The notes beneath the pieces are model-generated. The model saw nothing but the letters and a program-made list of their open reading frames with translations. It searched no databases and was not told where the DNA came from. A program made the position numbers and the translations under genes. Of a stretch of 41,725 nt of DNA, positions 34,492 to 41,663 are shown one piece after another (the stretch's first letter is position 1; each line of letters opens with the position of its first letter). The DNA is from JAUJOE01 sp038252945 (GTDB lineage: Bacteria; Actinomycetota; Actinomycetes; Propionibacteriales; Nocardioidaceae): the NCBI GenBank assembly GCA_038252945.1, contig JBBSHN010000009.1:1-41725 (forward strand). The letters are read 5' to 3'.

Positions 34492-35514
34492 ATGTTCGGC
34501 ACGGTCGTGCCTGGCATGACGCAGCTGGTCGCGCGTCAGCTCGAGCAGCTCGACGGCGTCCGCGTGCCGGACTCCGGGTTCGACGGCCGCTCCGGGGTGA
34601 TCCTCCTCGACGTGCTCGCGAGGGGTGAAGGCGCTTTGTGGACGCAACGGACACTTGAGGACCTGTTCGTCGAGGTGGGACGAACCACTCGATCGAGTGG
34701 AGACAAGCCAGCCTGGATCGCCGGACGCGTATGGCGTTCGCAACGAGTGGAGTGCGCCCTCGCCGAATGGTCACGGCAGGTGCGGCCGCTGGGCGACGCG
34801 GTGACGTATCGGGTCATCGCGCGAGTTCTGCAAGAGCGATCCTTCCTCCGGACCGAACTGCGCGACGCGATGTCCCGGTCGATAGGCACAGGCAGGCCGA
34901 AGTGGAGGGCTGCGGACCCGTCGGTCTTCGAAGTGTGGGTTCTCGAGTACCGCCCCAGTCGACTGATCAGCGGCGTTCGGCTTTCCGATTCGAGAATGCG
35001 GCAGCACGGCGGCCGCAAGGTGGAGCGTCCGGGCGCCCTTCGGCCCACCGTTGCAGCGTCGATGGTGAGCCTGGCCGGCCCACCGGCCGGCACGCTCCTG
35101 GACCCCTGCTGCGGGTCCGGCACGATCCTCGGCGAGGCACTTGCGGTCGGCTGGCCGGTCGCGTTGGGCGTCGACATCGACCGGGCGGCTGTCGCGGCGG
35201 CCCGCCGGAATGCGCGAGAAGCCAACGTCGCCCAAGGTGACGCCCGCTGCCTCAACCTCCCGGATGCCTCGGTCGACGCGCTGGTCTCCAATCTGCCCTT
35301 CGGCGAGCAGTACTCAGTGCAGGGCGAGATGGGCGCCTGGCTGGCTGACGTCCTGAGGGAACTGGCTCGTGTGACTCGACCAGGCGGCCGCCTGGTTCTT
35401 CTTGCCCCTGACATTCCGCTCAACGTGCTGCCACACTCGCTGCGGCGGAGAGGCAGCGACACCATCCGGCTGCTCGGCCGGGATACTCGGCTTTGGGTGT
35501 ACGAACGCGGGTGA
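34492..35514 (+). CDS. TRM11-like RNA methyltransferase (SAM-dependent)
   Basis: A 340-residue protein from the ATG at 34492 (MFGTVVPGMTQLVARQLEQLDG), the usual THUMP-like opening; the frame extends to a GTG at 34417. The Rossmann methyltransferase domain has motif I DPCCGSGTILGEA (204-216), VDIDRAAVAAARRNAREA and motif IV SNLPFGEQY (266-274), an N-L-P-F variant of NPPY/F seen in N2-guanine methyltransferases of tRNA/rRNA. The target RNA is not known. It lies 105 bases upstream of tRNA-Gly on the same strand. Confidence 0.8.
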   Translation: MFGTVVPGMTQLVARQLEQLDGVRVPDSGFDGRSGVILLDVLARGEGALWTQRTLEDLFVEVGRTTRSSGDKPAWIAGRVWRSQRVECALAEWSRQVRPLGDAVTYRVIARVLQERSFLRTELRDAMSRSIGTGRPKWRAADPSVFEVWVLEYRPSRLISGVRLSDSRMRQHGGRKVERPGALRPTVAASMVSLAGPPAGTLLDPCCGSGTILGEALAVGWPVALGVDIDRAAVAAARRNAREANVAQGDARCLNLPDASVDALVSNLPFGEQYSVQGEMGAWLADVLRELARVTRPGGRLVLLAPDIPLNVLPHSLRRRGSDTIRLLGRDTRLWVYERG

Positions 35515-35618
35515 CCGCCGCGTCGTCGTCCAGCGGTGACTGTTCGTTGGTAGGTGCGTCTGCATGGCACCATGTAGGCCGATGAGCAGCGGTCGGGCGT
35601 GCCTGCCTGGCGGTGTAC

Positions 35619-35690
35619 GCGGGTGTAGCTCAATGGTTAGAGCACCAGCCTTCCAAGCTGGCTATGGGGGTTCGATTCCCCTCACCCGCT
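35619..35690 (+). tRNA. tRNA-Gly(TCC)
   Basis: Acceptor GCGGGTG pairs with CACCCGC, D stem GCTC/GAGC, anticodon stem CCAGC/GCTGG with loop CTTCCAA giving anticodon TCC, T-arm GGGGGTTCGATTCCCCT and discriminator T. CCA is encoded at 35691-35693. Complete and apparently functional. Its 3' part is duplicated 6 kb downstream. Confidence 0.96.
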
Positions 35691-35694
35691 CCAC
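35650..35694 (+). repeat. attL-like 45-bp direct repeat in tRNA-Gly
   Basis: These 45 bases (anticodon loop through the encoded CCA plus one C) are identical to 41619-41663. Identity stops at once on both sides. Integrases of mobile islands often recombine at the 3' half of tRNA genes and leave just such a duplication. Confidence 0.85.
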
Positions 35695-35713
35695 AAAATC
35701 CCAGGTCACCGGG

Positions 35714-36250
35714 TTACCTGCAGTGGTCGGTTCCGTCGCGGACCGCCATGCGGGCTGCGGTGACGTCGAACGGCACGTCGAGGAAGACCGACAGGTCCCA
35801 GAACGCGGCGAGTTCGTCGCGGTGGAGGAACAACCCGTCAAGAACCAGGACCGCGCCCGATGGGGCCTGCGACCTGGGCAGATCAAGCAGACGATCTGAC
35901 GCGACGTCGTGCACGGCCGGCCGGTAGAGGCCTGACCCTCCTGGCCCGAGCGGGTCCAATAGCTCGCTACGCAGCCTGGGATAGTCGAACGAGCCGAGCC
36001 AGAAACCCTCCCACGAGTTGGGGCCCCGGCGGTAGCGCTCCTTCCGCATCTGGTGGAAGTTGTCGACGGAGGCGCGGATCAATGGGCCGCTCGGCCGCCC
36101 TGAGCACCTCTGCGAGCTCGTCGCCGAAAGATGCTTCCCAGCGCCGTCGACGCCGTCAACCGCCACCCGCACCCATGACGTCGCCGTCGCAGCCGGTACC
36201 CGTCGCGCGACGTCCTCGAGAAGCTGAACGCGTGTCGGAGTCCCAGTCAC
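35714..36250 (-). pseudogene. Uridine kinase-like P-loop protein, two frameshifts and short C-terminus
   Basis: The 178-residue frame reads RVAVDGVDGAGK and then loses similarity for about 17 residues before resuming with IRASVDNFHQMRKERYRRGPNSWEG and LVLDGLFLHRDELAAFWDLSVFLDVPF. In the shifted frame those bases read SFGDELAEVLRAAERP, just what the family has after GAGKT. So one base was lost near 36132 and one gained near 36083. The P-loop Thr/Ser becomes His (GAGKH). The protein also stops at MAVRDGTDHCR, where relatives usually continue for tens of residues; that end is 20 bases from the att repeat. Probably an inactive nucleoside/pantothenate-kinase-type gene, unless the shifts are sequencing errors. 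Confidence 0.65.
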
Positions 36251-36588
36251 CCCACATCGTTACCACAGCAGCGGAAGCCTGCTCGAGGTCGGCGTCATCA
36301 CCGCCGGAAAGCTGACGACTGTATTAGACACACGGCCGACACGAAGCTGATCCTCTGTGGAAACAGACCGCATCGTTCCAGGTCATGGCGATGTTCATGT
36401 GGGCGCAGCAAGGATCCGAAGTTCGGGCGTTCAATTTGGGGAGCTGATCAATGGCCCGCGGGTGACAAGCAGGGGCAGCGTCTTGCGCAGGTCAAGCGGC
36501 GACTCCCGCCGGTGGTGCTCCGCGGGGGTTCCTCTTGCGGTGCCGGTTAGCTGAACCCACGGGCAGGGGGGCCGGTAGCGTCGTCGCC
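36251..36588. other. Intergenic stretch without recognisable gene
   Basis: These 338 bases lie between the damaged kinase and the SDR gene, whose starts diverge. Open frames on both strands are short and match nothing I know. Promoters for both neighbours would lie here. The AT-richer part around 36310-36360 is the likeliest place, but no hexamer pair is convincing. Confidence 0.4.
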
Positions 36589-37296
36589 ATGACGCAGGGT
36601 TCTCGCAAGGTGGTGATGACCGGCGCGGCTGGGCGTATCGGACGGGCCATTGTTCCGCTGCTTCCCCGAGACTGGGAGATGAGCAGGACAGACCTCACAG
36701 CACATGAGGGCATCAGCGCACTCGACGTGAGTGACCTCGGAGCCTGTCGCGAGGCCTTTGCGGGTGCAGATGCGGTGGTCCACCTCGCAGCAGTTCCCGA
36801 CCCGTCCGCCTCCTGGGATGAACTCTTGCCTTCGAATGTCGTCGGCGTTTACCAGGTCGCGCAGGCGGCTGCCGATTGCGGCGTTCGCCGTCTGGTGCTT
36901 GCCAGCAGCCTGCATGCGGTATCGGGCACTCCGGACGGAAGCCAGTCGCGCTCCAGTGACGCGCCTCGTCCGGGCAACCTGTATGGCGCGACGAAGGCAT
37001 GGGCCGAAGCGGTGGGCGCGTGGCTGGCTGCTACCGGATCAGCGTCGGTGGTGGCGGTGCGCATCGGGAACTTCGCCGAGGCTCGGCCCAACGCAGCCGT
37101 CCCGGACCGAGAGCGATCCGCGTGGCTCAGCCCGCGAGACGCTGCCCAGCTCATCCGCGCCGCCGTAGAAGCTGACGGTTTCGACTTCCTCGTCGCTAAC
37201 GGCATCTCCGCCAACCGGTACCGCGTCGCGGACCTCCAAGTCACGATGCAGCAACTGGGCTACCGCCCACTCGATGACGCTTGGCAGGCCCAGTAG
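36589..37296 (+). CDS. NAD(P)-dependent SDR, uronate dehydrogenase/epimerase-like
   Basis: A 235-residue extended short-chain dehydrogenase/reductase starting at the ATG at 36589. The nucleotide-binding motif is TGAAGRIG (11-18), the NAD-contact strand VVHLAAVPDP (63-72), and the active-site pair Tyr132-x3-Lys136 (LYGATK) with Ser106/107 (VLASSLHAV). DRERSAWLSPRDAAQLI near the C-terminus is typical of the uronate-dehydrogenase-like branch. The substrate is probably a sugar or sugar acid but is not shown. No operon partner; it lies inside the tRNA-bounded segment. Confidence 0.8.
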   Translation: MTQGSRKVVMTGAAGRIGRAIVPLLPRDWEMSRTDLTAHEGISALDVSDLGACREAFAGADAVVHLAAVPDPSASWDELLPSNVVGVYQVAQAAADCGVRRLVLASSLHAVSGTPDGSQSRSSDAPRPGNLYGATKAWAEAVGAWLAATGSASVVAVRIGNFAEARPNAAVPDRERSAWLSPRDAAQLIRAAVEADGFDFLVANGISANRYRVADLQVTMQQLGYRPLDDAWQAQ

Positions 37297-37517
37297 CTCC
37301 AGAAACAGCAGGCCAAGATCCTTGGGCTCGGCGGCCCGTTCACGGTCATCGGGGTCGATCACCATCGCCACCTTCGTCATCGCTCGTAGTCCAGAGAAGC
37401 ATCTCCTGCGGCACCGACACTGGTCCGACAAGCCGATCCAGTGTCGGCGACCGAGCTGAGGCCGGTGCCATGTGCGGTCGGTGCAGGCGGTTCATTCTTG
37501 GGTACGCTCGAAGCGTC

Positions 37518-37892
37518 ATGGAGGAAATGAAGGCTCGGCGAGTGGTCGATGCACTGCGCGACCGAGGGACCGACGCGGATCTGGCTCGTGTCGCGGTGAA
37601 CCAGTTCGGGATCAACATCAAGCTCTCCGATGGCCGCGTGGCCACGTGGGACTCCGACGACACGGCCTCGCTCGAAGCGCAGGTCATGCGCGACGGTGTT
37701 CTCGTTGGCTTCGTGCCGGAGATTGAGGGATCCGGCACCTACACCGATGAGCAGATCATCGACTCGATCAGGCGTACCGATTACGACAAGCCCGTTGCCT
37801 CACAGCGGAAGTCAACGCCTCCACTCGCACCGCCGCTGCCACGGCGCGGAGGGCTGATGCGACGGTTCATGGACGGTTTCCGGTACCGCTGA
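37518..37892 (+). CDS. Hypothetical protein, 124 residues
   Basis: I do not recognise this protein. From the ATG at 37518 it reads MEEMKARRVVDALRDRG, then a region with the look of a compact beta-rich domain (INIKLSDGRVATWDSDDTASLEAQVMRDGVLVGFVPEIEGS, about 35-75), a helix DEQIIDSIRRTDY, and a Pro/Arg-rich tail ending RRFMDGFRYR. The ATG at 37527 (GGAGGAA before it) and one at 37470 (adding MCGRCRRF...) are other starts. Codon use looks like real coding sequence on this strand. Confidence 0.55.
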   Translation: MEEMKARRVVDALRDRGTDADLARVAVNQFGINIKLSDGRVATWDSDDTASLEAQVMRDGVLVGFVPEIEGSGTYTDEQIIDSIRRTDYDKPVASQRKSTPPLAPPLPRRGGLMRRFMDGFRYR

Positions 37893-38003
37893 GGCCACGG
37901 CAGCGGGATTACGTGTCACCTCCAGCACGACGATTCCCTCGCCTAGCGCCCAGCTCAGGCTTCGGAAGCCGATGGTCCAGCGGCGCATGGAACGGAAGCT
38001 GAC

Positions 38004-38609
38004 ATGCTGGCGGGCATGACTCCACGACGACCCCGAGGCGGTGGCGAAGCCCGCTGGCTTCTCGCTGGGTATGCAGGACTAGCTGGGTTCTTCGCGCTGG
38101 AGGGGCTGCTCCGTGAGCCCGGCAGCGCCACCAGCCTGAAGGCCTCCGACGACGACCGGGGAACCACACGCATGATCGCCATCGCCTATGGGTTGGCCGT
38201 AGACATCCCCCTTCTGGCGCGGTGGCTCCCGACGCGTCCACTGGCACCAGCGGTGGCCCCGGTCGGTCTCCTGATGCAGGCGACGGGCCTCACCGTGCGA
38301 GCGTGGTCGATGCGAGCTTTGGGCAGGTCCTATTTCCGATCGCTTCGCAGCGAGGACGATGGACACGTTGTCATCGACAGCGGCCCCTACCAGTTCGTCC
38401 GTCACCCGGGTTACCTCGGTTCCCTCCTGACCTGGATTGGGTTCGCCCTCATCTCTCGCAGCGTGGCCGCCGTCGCCCTCATCTCCGGGCTGCTCGGCGC
38501 CACCTACAGCCGGCGCATCAAGGCTGAGGAGGAGCTTCTCCGCCGTGACCTTCCCGGTTATGCGGCCTACAACCAGCGAACGAAGAAGCTCATCCCCTTC
38601 GTCTGGTAA
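38004..38609 (+). CDS. Isoprenylcysteine carboxyl methyltransferase family protein (second copy type)
   Basis: A 201-residue membrane protein with four or five hydrophobic segments and the ICMT/PEMT signature near 112-150: LGRSYFRSLR, VIDSGPYQFVRHPGYLGSLL, then EEELLRRDLPGYAAYNQRTKKLIPFVW, where the Glu and the PGYxxY motif fit SAM-dependent alkyl-transfer enzymes. It is not close to the ICMT-like protein at 27647. The substrate is unknown; a lipid or a small thiol or phenol is plausible. ATG at 38004, with another at 38016. Confidence 0.82.
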   Translation: MLAGMTPRRPRGGGEARWLLAGYAGLAGFFALEGLLREPGSATSLKASDDDRGTTRMIAIAYGLAVDIPLLARWLPTRPLAPAVAPVGLLMQATGLTVRAWSMRALGRSYFRSLRSEDDGHVVIDSGPYQFVRHPGYLGSLLTWIGFALISRSVAAVALISGLLGATYSRRIKAEEELLRRDLPGYAAYNQRTKKLIPFVW

Positions 38610-39031
38610 CGCCTCACCGGCAGCGGAACCCTGGCGGGCGGTGCGAGGGTCTGGCACCGGATGGCTCATGCTGATCTGACCATCGCGTAGGCGGCCCAAC
38701 AAGCGGCGGTGAGCCGCAAGCGGATCGGCATACGGGTTCACACTCGCTCCTTCCGGTGTCGAAGGGTCGGGGAACCCGCCCTGGCTCGAGTCGGCCCGTT
38801 CGCACCTCGGGAGCCCCGATCGGGTCGTCGACGGCTGCGCAGCTCGCGTGGGCGTACGGCCGTTGCTTATGAGTTCCATGGATTCGCTTAAGTGGGGCAA
38901 ATTGCGATTGAGCAACTGCACGCGACCGGTTAACACACTCGTGGACCAGGCGTCCGGGCGCGCGAGTTCCACCGCCCATGGCGAAGCGCAGTGAAGGTCA
39001 CGAGCCTTTGATCTCGATGAGCGCAGCCGCG
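38610..39031. other. Decayed or non-coding stretch
   Basis: No frame in these 422 bases gives a recognisable protein. An AT-richer patch at about 38870-38945 stands out against the GC-rich surroundings and could hold a promoter. The stretch is followed by a fragment of a DinB-like gene, so remnants of older genes are likely. Confidence 0.4.
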
Positions 39032-39157
39032 CTAGCTAGTAATACCCCTTCTGGCCGTCCAGGAGCTCAGCACCGTGTCCAGGTGCCCGACGTGCCGGGC
39101 GGTCTCCTCGACCATGTGGATCATGATCCACACCAAGCCGGTCGAGCTCGCGCGCAT
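39032..39157 (-). pseudogene. DinB-like (DUF664) C-terminal fragment
   Basis: The 41-codon frame contains VWIMIHMVEETARHVGHLDT, which matches the last helix of the DinB/DUF664 family (typically W-x-L-x-HMIEETARHxGHxD), with the metal-ligand His residues. Nothing upstream in any frame continues the family fold, and the usual ending LDG is replaced by an unrelated tail. It looks like the remnant of a roughly 170-residue gene after deletion. Confidence 0.55.
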
Positions 39158-39518
39158 CCTCGCGGACTGCACCGGGGCCTAAGCCAGTTTGCGGATCCTT
39201 CTGGAGTACCACGGAGAAGCCTGATGACGGCGAGCCGAACTTCCCCTCGTGACAAAAGGTATCGAAGGTATCGACGCCCTCCGCAGCCCCTTTGGGGGAA
39301 TTGCGGGTGAGACCATGAGCCGGAGACCACCCGTGGTCTGCGCCCTAAGCTTCAGCGGAAGGAGGGGACATGAGGGCGCAGCCGGGTGCCTTGGGCATCA
39401 ATCCTCAGCTGGGCCGGAGGATGAGCTCTTCGGTCTCGGCGTGGCGGCCGGGTCGTTCGAAACTCGAACGCGTCCACAAGACGAAGGCCCACCGGACTGT
39501 CTGTCTCGCTCCCTCGGA
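39158..39518. other. Gap with inverted repeats, no supported gene
   Basis: Two small palindromes are visible: AGACCAC-CC-GTGGTCT at 39324-39339 and GTTCGA-AAC-TCGAAC at 39455-39469. An ATG at 39370 has a good GGAGGGG site, but most of its frame runs antisense to the lactonase gene and matches nothing. The stretch lies downstream of the lactonase gene, so the palindromes could act as terminator or operator. Confidence 0.35.
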
Positions 39519-40190
39519 TCACAAGTGCTGGTCAACCTGCGGCCGCCACGGCTCGTGCTCGTGCGAGAGCCAGACCTCCTCAGGGTCCAGCGCGCGGACC
39601 AGCCGCTGGCCTTCGGTGCGCGGCTCGTCGAGCTCGGCAAAGAAGACCGCCATGTCGCCGCCGACGACGACTGAACGCCCGCCCGTCCCGACGACGACTA
39701 CCTGCGAGCCTCGCGTGTGGCCTGGCGCTGAGACGAGCCGGATCCCTGGCAGCAACTCGAGCGCGCCGTCGACGGGTACGTACTGCACGCCGGGCGCCTC
39801 GACCCACTCGCGGATGGTGTAGTCGTCCTGGCTGCGCGCGTCGTTCAGTTCCCGGTGCTGGACGTAGATCGGCTTGTCGGTGAAGAGGTGGTTGCCGCCG
39901 CAGTGGTCGAAGTGCAGGTGCGTGTTGATGACGACGTCGATGCGGGCCAGGTCGAAGTCGGCCTGCGCGCTCAGTGGAATCAGGCGTGGATCCATGTCGG
40001 CCACCGCCGGGTGCAGCTGCGTCATGCCGGTGTCTACAAGCACGCGGGCGTCGGGATGGTCGATGACGTGCACGTAGACCGGCATCCGCTCGCCCTCGGC
40101 GAGCAACTCGGCCACGAGAACCAGGGTGACGGTCGGCGGCGAGACCTCACTTGCCGCTCCCTCAACTTCCCCAGGTCGGGGATCACGCAT
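39519..40190 (-). CDS. MBL-fold hydrolase, N-acyl homoserine lactonase-like
   Basis: A 223-residue metallo-beta-lactamase-fold protein with the dinuclear zinc motif H91-L-H93-F-D95-H96 (NTHLHFDHCGG), then APGHTRGS (His158), GGDMAVF (Asp179) and a final HEHEPW. Length and motif order fit the lactonase family that opens acyl-homoserine lactones or related lactones. The ATG at 40190 gives a slightly short N-terminus; the frame is open about 20 codons further up but has no ATG/GTG/TTG start. A small ORF with a strong ribosome site overlaps its start by eight bases (40183-40190), so coupling is possible. Confidence 0.8.
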   Translation of the reverse strand: MRDPRPGEVEGAASEVSPPTVTLVLVAELLAEGERMPVYVHVIDHPDARVLVDTGMTQLHPAVADMDPRLIPLSAQADFDLARIDVVINTHLHFDHCGGNHLFTDKPIYVQHRELNDARSQDDYTIREWVEAPGVQYVPVDGALELLPGIRLVSAPGHTRGSQVVVVGTGGRSVVVGGDMAVFFAELDEPRTEGQRLVRALDPEEVWLSHEHEPWRPQVDQHL

Positions 40191-40260
40191 TACGGACAGC
40201 TTGTGCAGTTGCCCTATACCCGACGCGGTCGCCGTATCCGATGGTCATGAAGGTAGCCAT
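40183..40260 (-). CDS. 25-residue ORF overlapping the lactonase start
   Basis: It begins MATFMTIGYGDRVGY and ends after 25 codons. The start has a near-ideal GAGGAA seven bases upstream, better than anything before the lactonase ATG. The opening resembles the first residues of small YCII-like actinobacterial proteins, so it may be the cut 5' end of such a gene fused in front of the lactonase. A leader peptide for coupled translation is the other reading. Confidence 0.4.
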   Translation of the reverse strand: MATFMTIGYGDRVGYRATAQAVRNA

Positions 40261-40519
40261 GCTTCCTCGTTCCTCTTGATGTGGGTGCGCCGCTGGCGCG
40301 GCTGCTAGCACTGCGACTTTGTAGCTGCACATAAGTCATCGGTCGGGGAGGGCCAGCGTCGAGTCCGTCCTAGTAGCCGACCAGCGGCGGGAACGTCCGC
40401 GTACCAGTAAACGAACCGCTACCGGATCAAGCTCGACCGCGTCGTAAAGGTCGCCGGCATCATCGCCGGGTTTCCCACAGGGATCCGCAATCGAAACGGA
40501 GTGCTGGTTGACTTATGAC

Positions 40520-40690
40520 ATGGTCACACCACCCCCGGAGCCGGACCCGATTATCGATCCGAATGAGCCGGTGCCGGATGATCCAACGGAACTGCTTCCC
40601 GACGCACCGCATCCACTTCCCCCCGCGCCGATCGAATCAACACCTGACGATCCCGGCGGCGACACCGGTGGCGTGCCCGAGCCCGCCTGA
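40520..40690 (+). CDS. Pro/Asp-rich mini-protein, 56 residues
   Basis: The frame from the ATG at 40520 reads MVTPPPEPDPIIDPNEPVPDD and goes on in the same acidic, Pro-rich style to the TGA at 40690. A TTG at 40508 would add four residues. There is no domain, signal peptide or Cys. Such disordered acidic peptides are annotated in several actinobacteria without a function. The 259 bases between this ORF and the lactonase operon hold nothing else I can recognise. Confidence 0.35.
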   Translation: MVTPPPEPDPIIDPNEPVPDDPTELLPDAPHPLPPAPIESTPDDPGGDTGGVPEPA

Positions 40691-40742
40691 TCGCTGAATC
40701 GGCAATCGGCGGGTGGAGCCTCCGCGCCCACTCACCGATCGT

Positions 40743-41576
40743 CTAGCGGTTCTCCGCCACGAACTGGCTGGCGGTGAAGGATGCGCCGGCAGGGTCGGCG
40801 ATGACGGCGAATCGCACCCATGGCGCATTCCGCGGCTCGGCGAGGACCGAGCCTCCGAGTTCGCGCGCTCGCGCAACTATCGCGTCCACGTCGTCGACGG
40901 CGAAGGTCACGCTCCAGCGCGCCGGGCCGCCCTCGCGGGGCAAGATCGTTGCCACGACGTCCTCGAAACCCTCGGGCGCGCCCATCTGCTTGATTCCCGC
41001 GCGCAGGCCGGGGTTGAGCTCCTCGAGATGATCGCCGTAGCCCGGCAGAGCCCACATTGGCGAGTCGGCCTCGATCGTCGTCCACCCGAACACGGTGCCG
41101 TAGAAGGCCCGAGCCGCGTCGACATCGTCTGTGTGCAGGTTGTTGAAGTTCACCGCGCCATGCTCGTTGACTGCTGCCGAGCCGCGGTGCGATCCCGGCT
41201 GCCACACGCAAAAGACCGCGCCCTCGGGATCGGCGAACATGCCCATCCGACCTGCGTCAAACACGTCGAACGGCTCGGAGAGCACCTGCCCGCCCGCCTC
41301 GCGCACCCGGGCCGCGGCGTCATCGGCGGACTCGACGCGGATGTAGGTATTCCACACCGCCTGCGGTGGTGTACCTGGCGGTTGTGAGGAGATCGCGGCC
41401 GCGTCCCGGCCGTCGATGCGAGCCATGTAGTAGTGACCCCCAGTGTCGGGGGGCATCGAGTCCTCGGTCTGCCAGCCGAAGAGCCCGGAGTAGAACCGGG
41501 TGGCGTCTGCGGGGTCGGGCTGGTTGGTGTCGACCCAGCACGGTACCCCGGCTGGGTAGTCCTCGCGCGTGCTCAT
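40743..41576 (-). CDS. VOC family protein, two glyoxalase-like domains
   Basis: The 277-residue protein starts at the ATG at 41576 (MSTREDYPAGVPCWVDTNQPD). It has two vicinal-oxygen-chelate domains: about 9-125 (FYSGLFGWQTED ... GRMGMFADPEGAVFCVWQP) and about 137-270 (NFNNLHTDDVDAARAFYGTVFGWTT ... VRFAVIADPAGASFTASQF). Tandem VOC proteins of this length are frequent in actinobacteria and are variously annotated as hydroxylase-like or resistance proteins; the substrate is unknown. It is the last gene before the right-hand repeat, 42 bases away. Confidence 0.85.
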   Translation of the reverse strand: MSTREDYPAGVPCWVDTNQPDPADATRFYSGLFGWQTEDSMPPDTGGHYYMARIDGRDAAAISSQPPGTPPQAVWNTYIRVESADDAAARVREAGGQVLSEPFDVFDAGRMGMFADPEGAVFCVWQPGSHRGSAAVNEHGAVNFNNLHTDDVDAARAFYGTVFGWTTIEADSPMWALPGYGDHLEELNPGLRAGIKQMGAPEGFEDVVATILPREGGPARWSVTFAVDDVDAIVARARELGGSVLAEPRNAPWVRFAVIADPAGASFTASQFVAENR

Positions 41577-41618
41577 GACGGCAGGCAATAAGAAGCGTGA
41601 AACGGGAGCAATTCAACA

Positions 41619-41663
41619 CTTCCAAGCTGGCTATGGGGGTTCGATTCCCCTCACCCGCTCCAC
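41619..41663 (+). repeat. attR-like 45-bp copy of the tRNA-Gly 3' end
   Basis: Perfect copy of 35650-35694. The 5' half of the tRNA (acceptor, D-arm, 5' side of the anticodon stem) is missing, so this is not a working tRNA gene. The 62 bases after it, to the window edge, are too short to assign; on the minus strand one frame ends with a TGA near 41674. Confidence 0.85.

Noticed and set aside
34536..35633. 365-codon minus-strand ORF
   Set aside because: Antisense to the TRM11-like methyltransferase with its DPCCGSGT motif.
39370..39822. 150-codon ORF with a good ribosome site
   Set aside because: Two thirds of it is antisense to the lactonase gene, and the first 50 residues match nothing; the ribosome site alone is not enough.
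35695..41618. Integrase or excisionase inside the tRNA-bounded segment
   Set aside because: I looked for tyrosine-recombinase (R-HxxR-Y), serine-recombinase and excisionase-like frames on both strands and found none.
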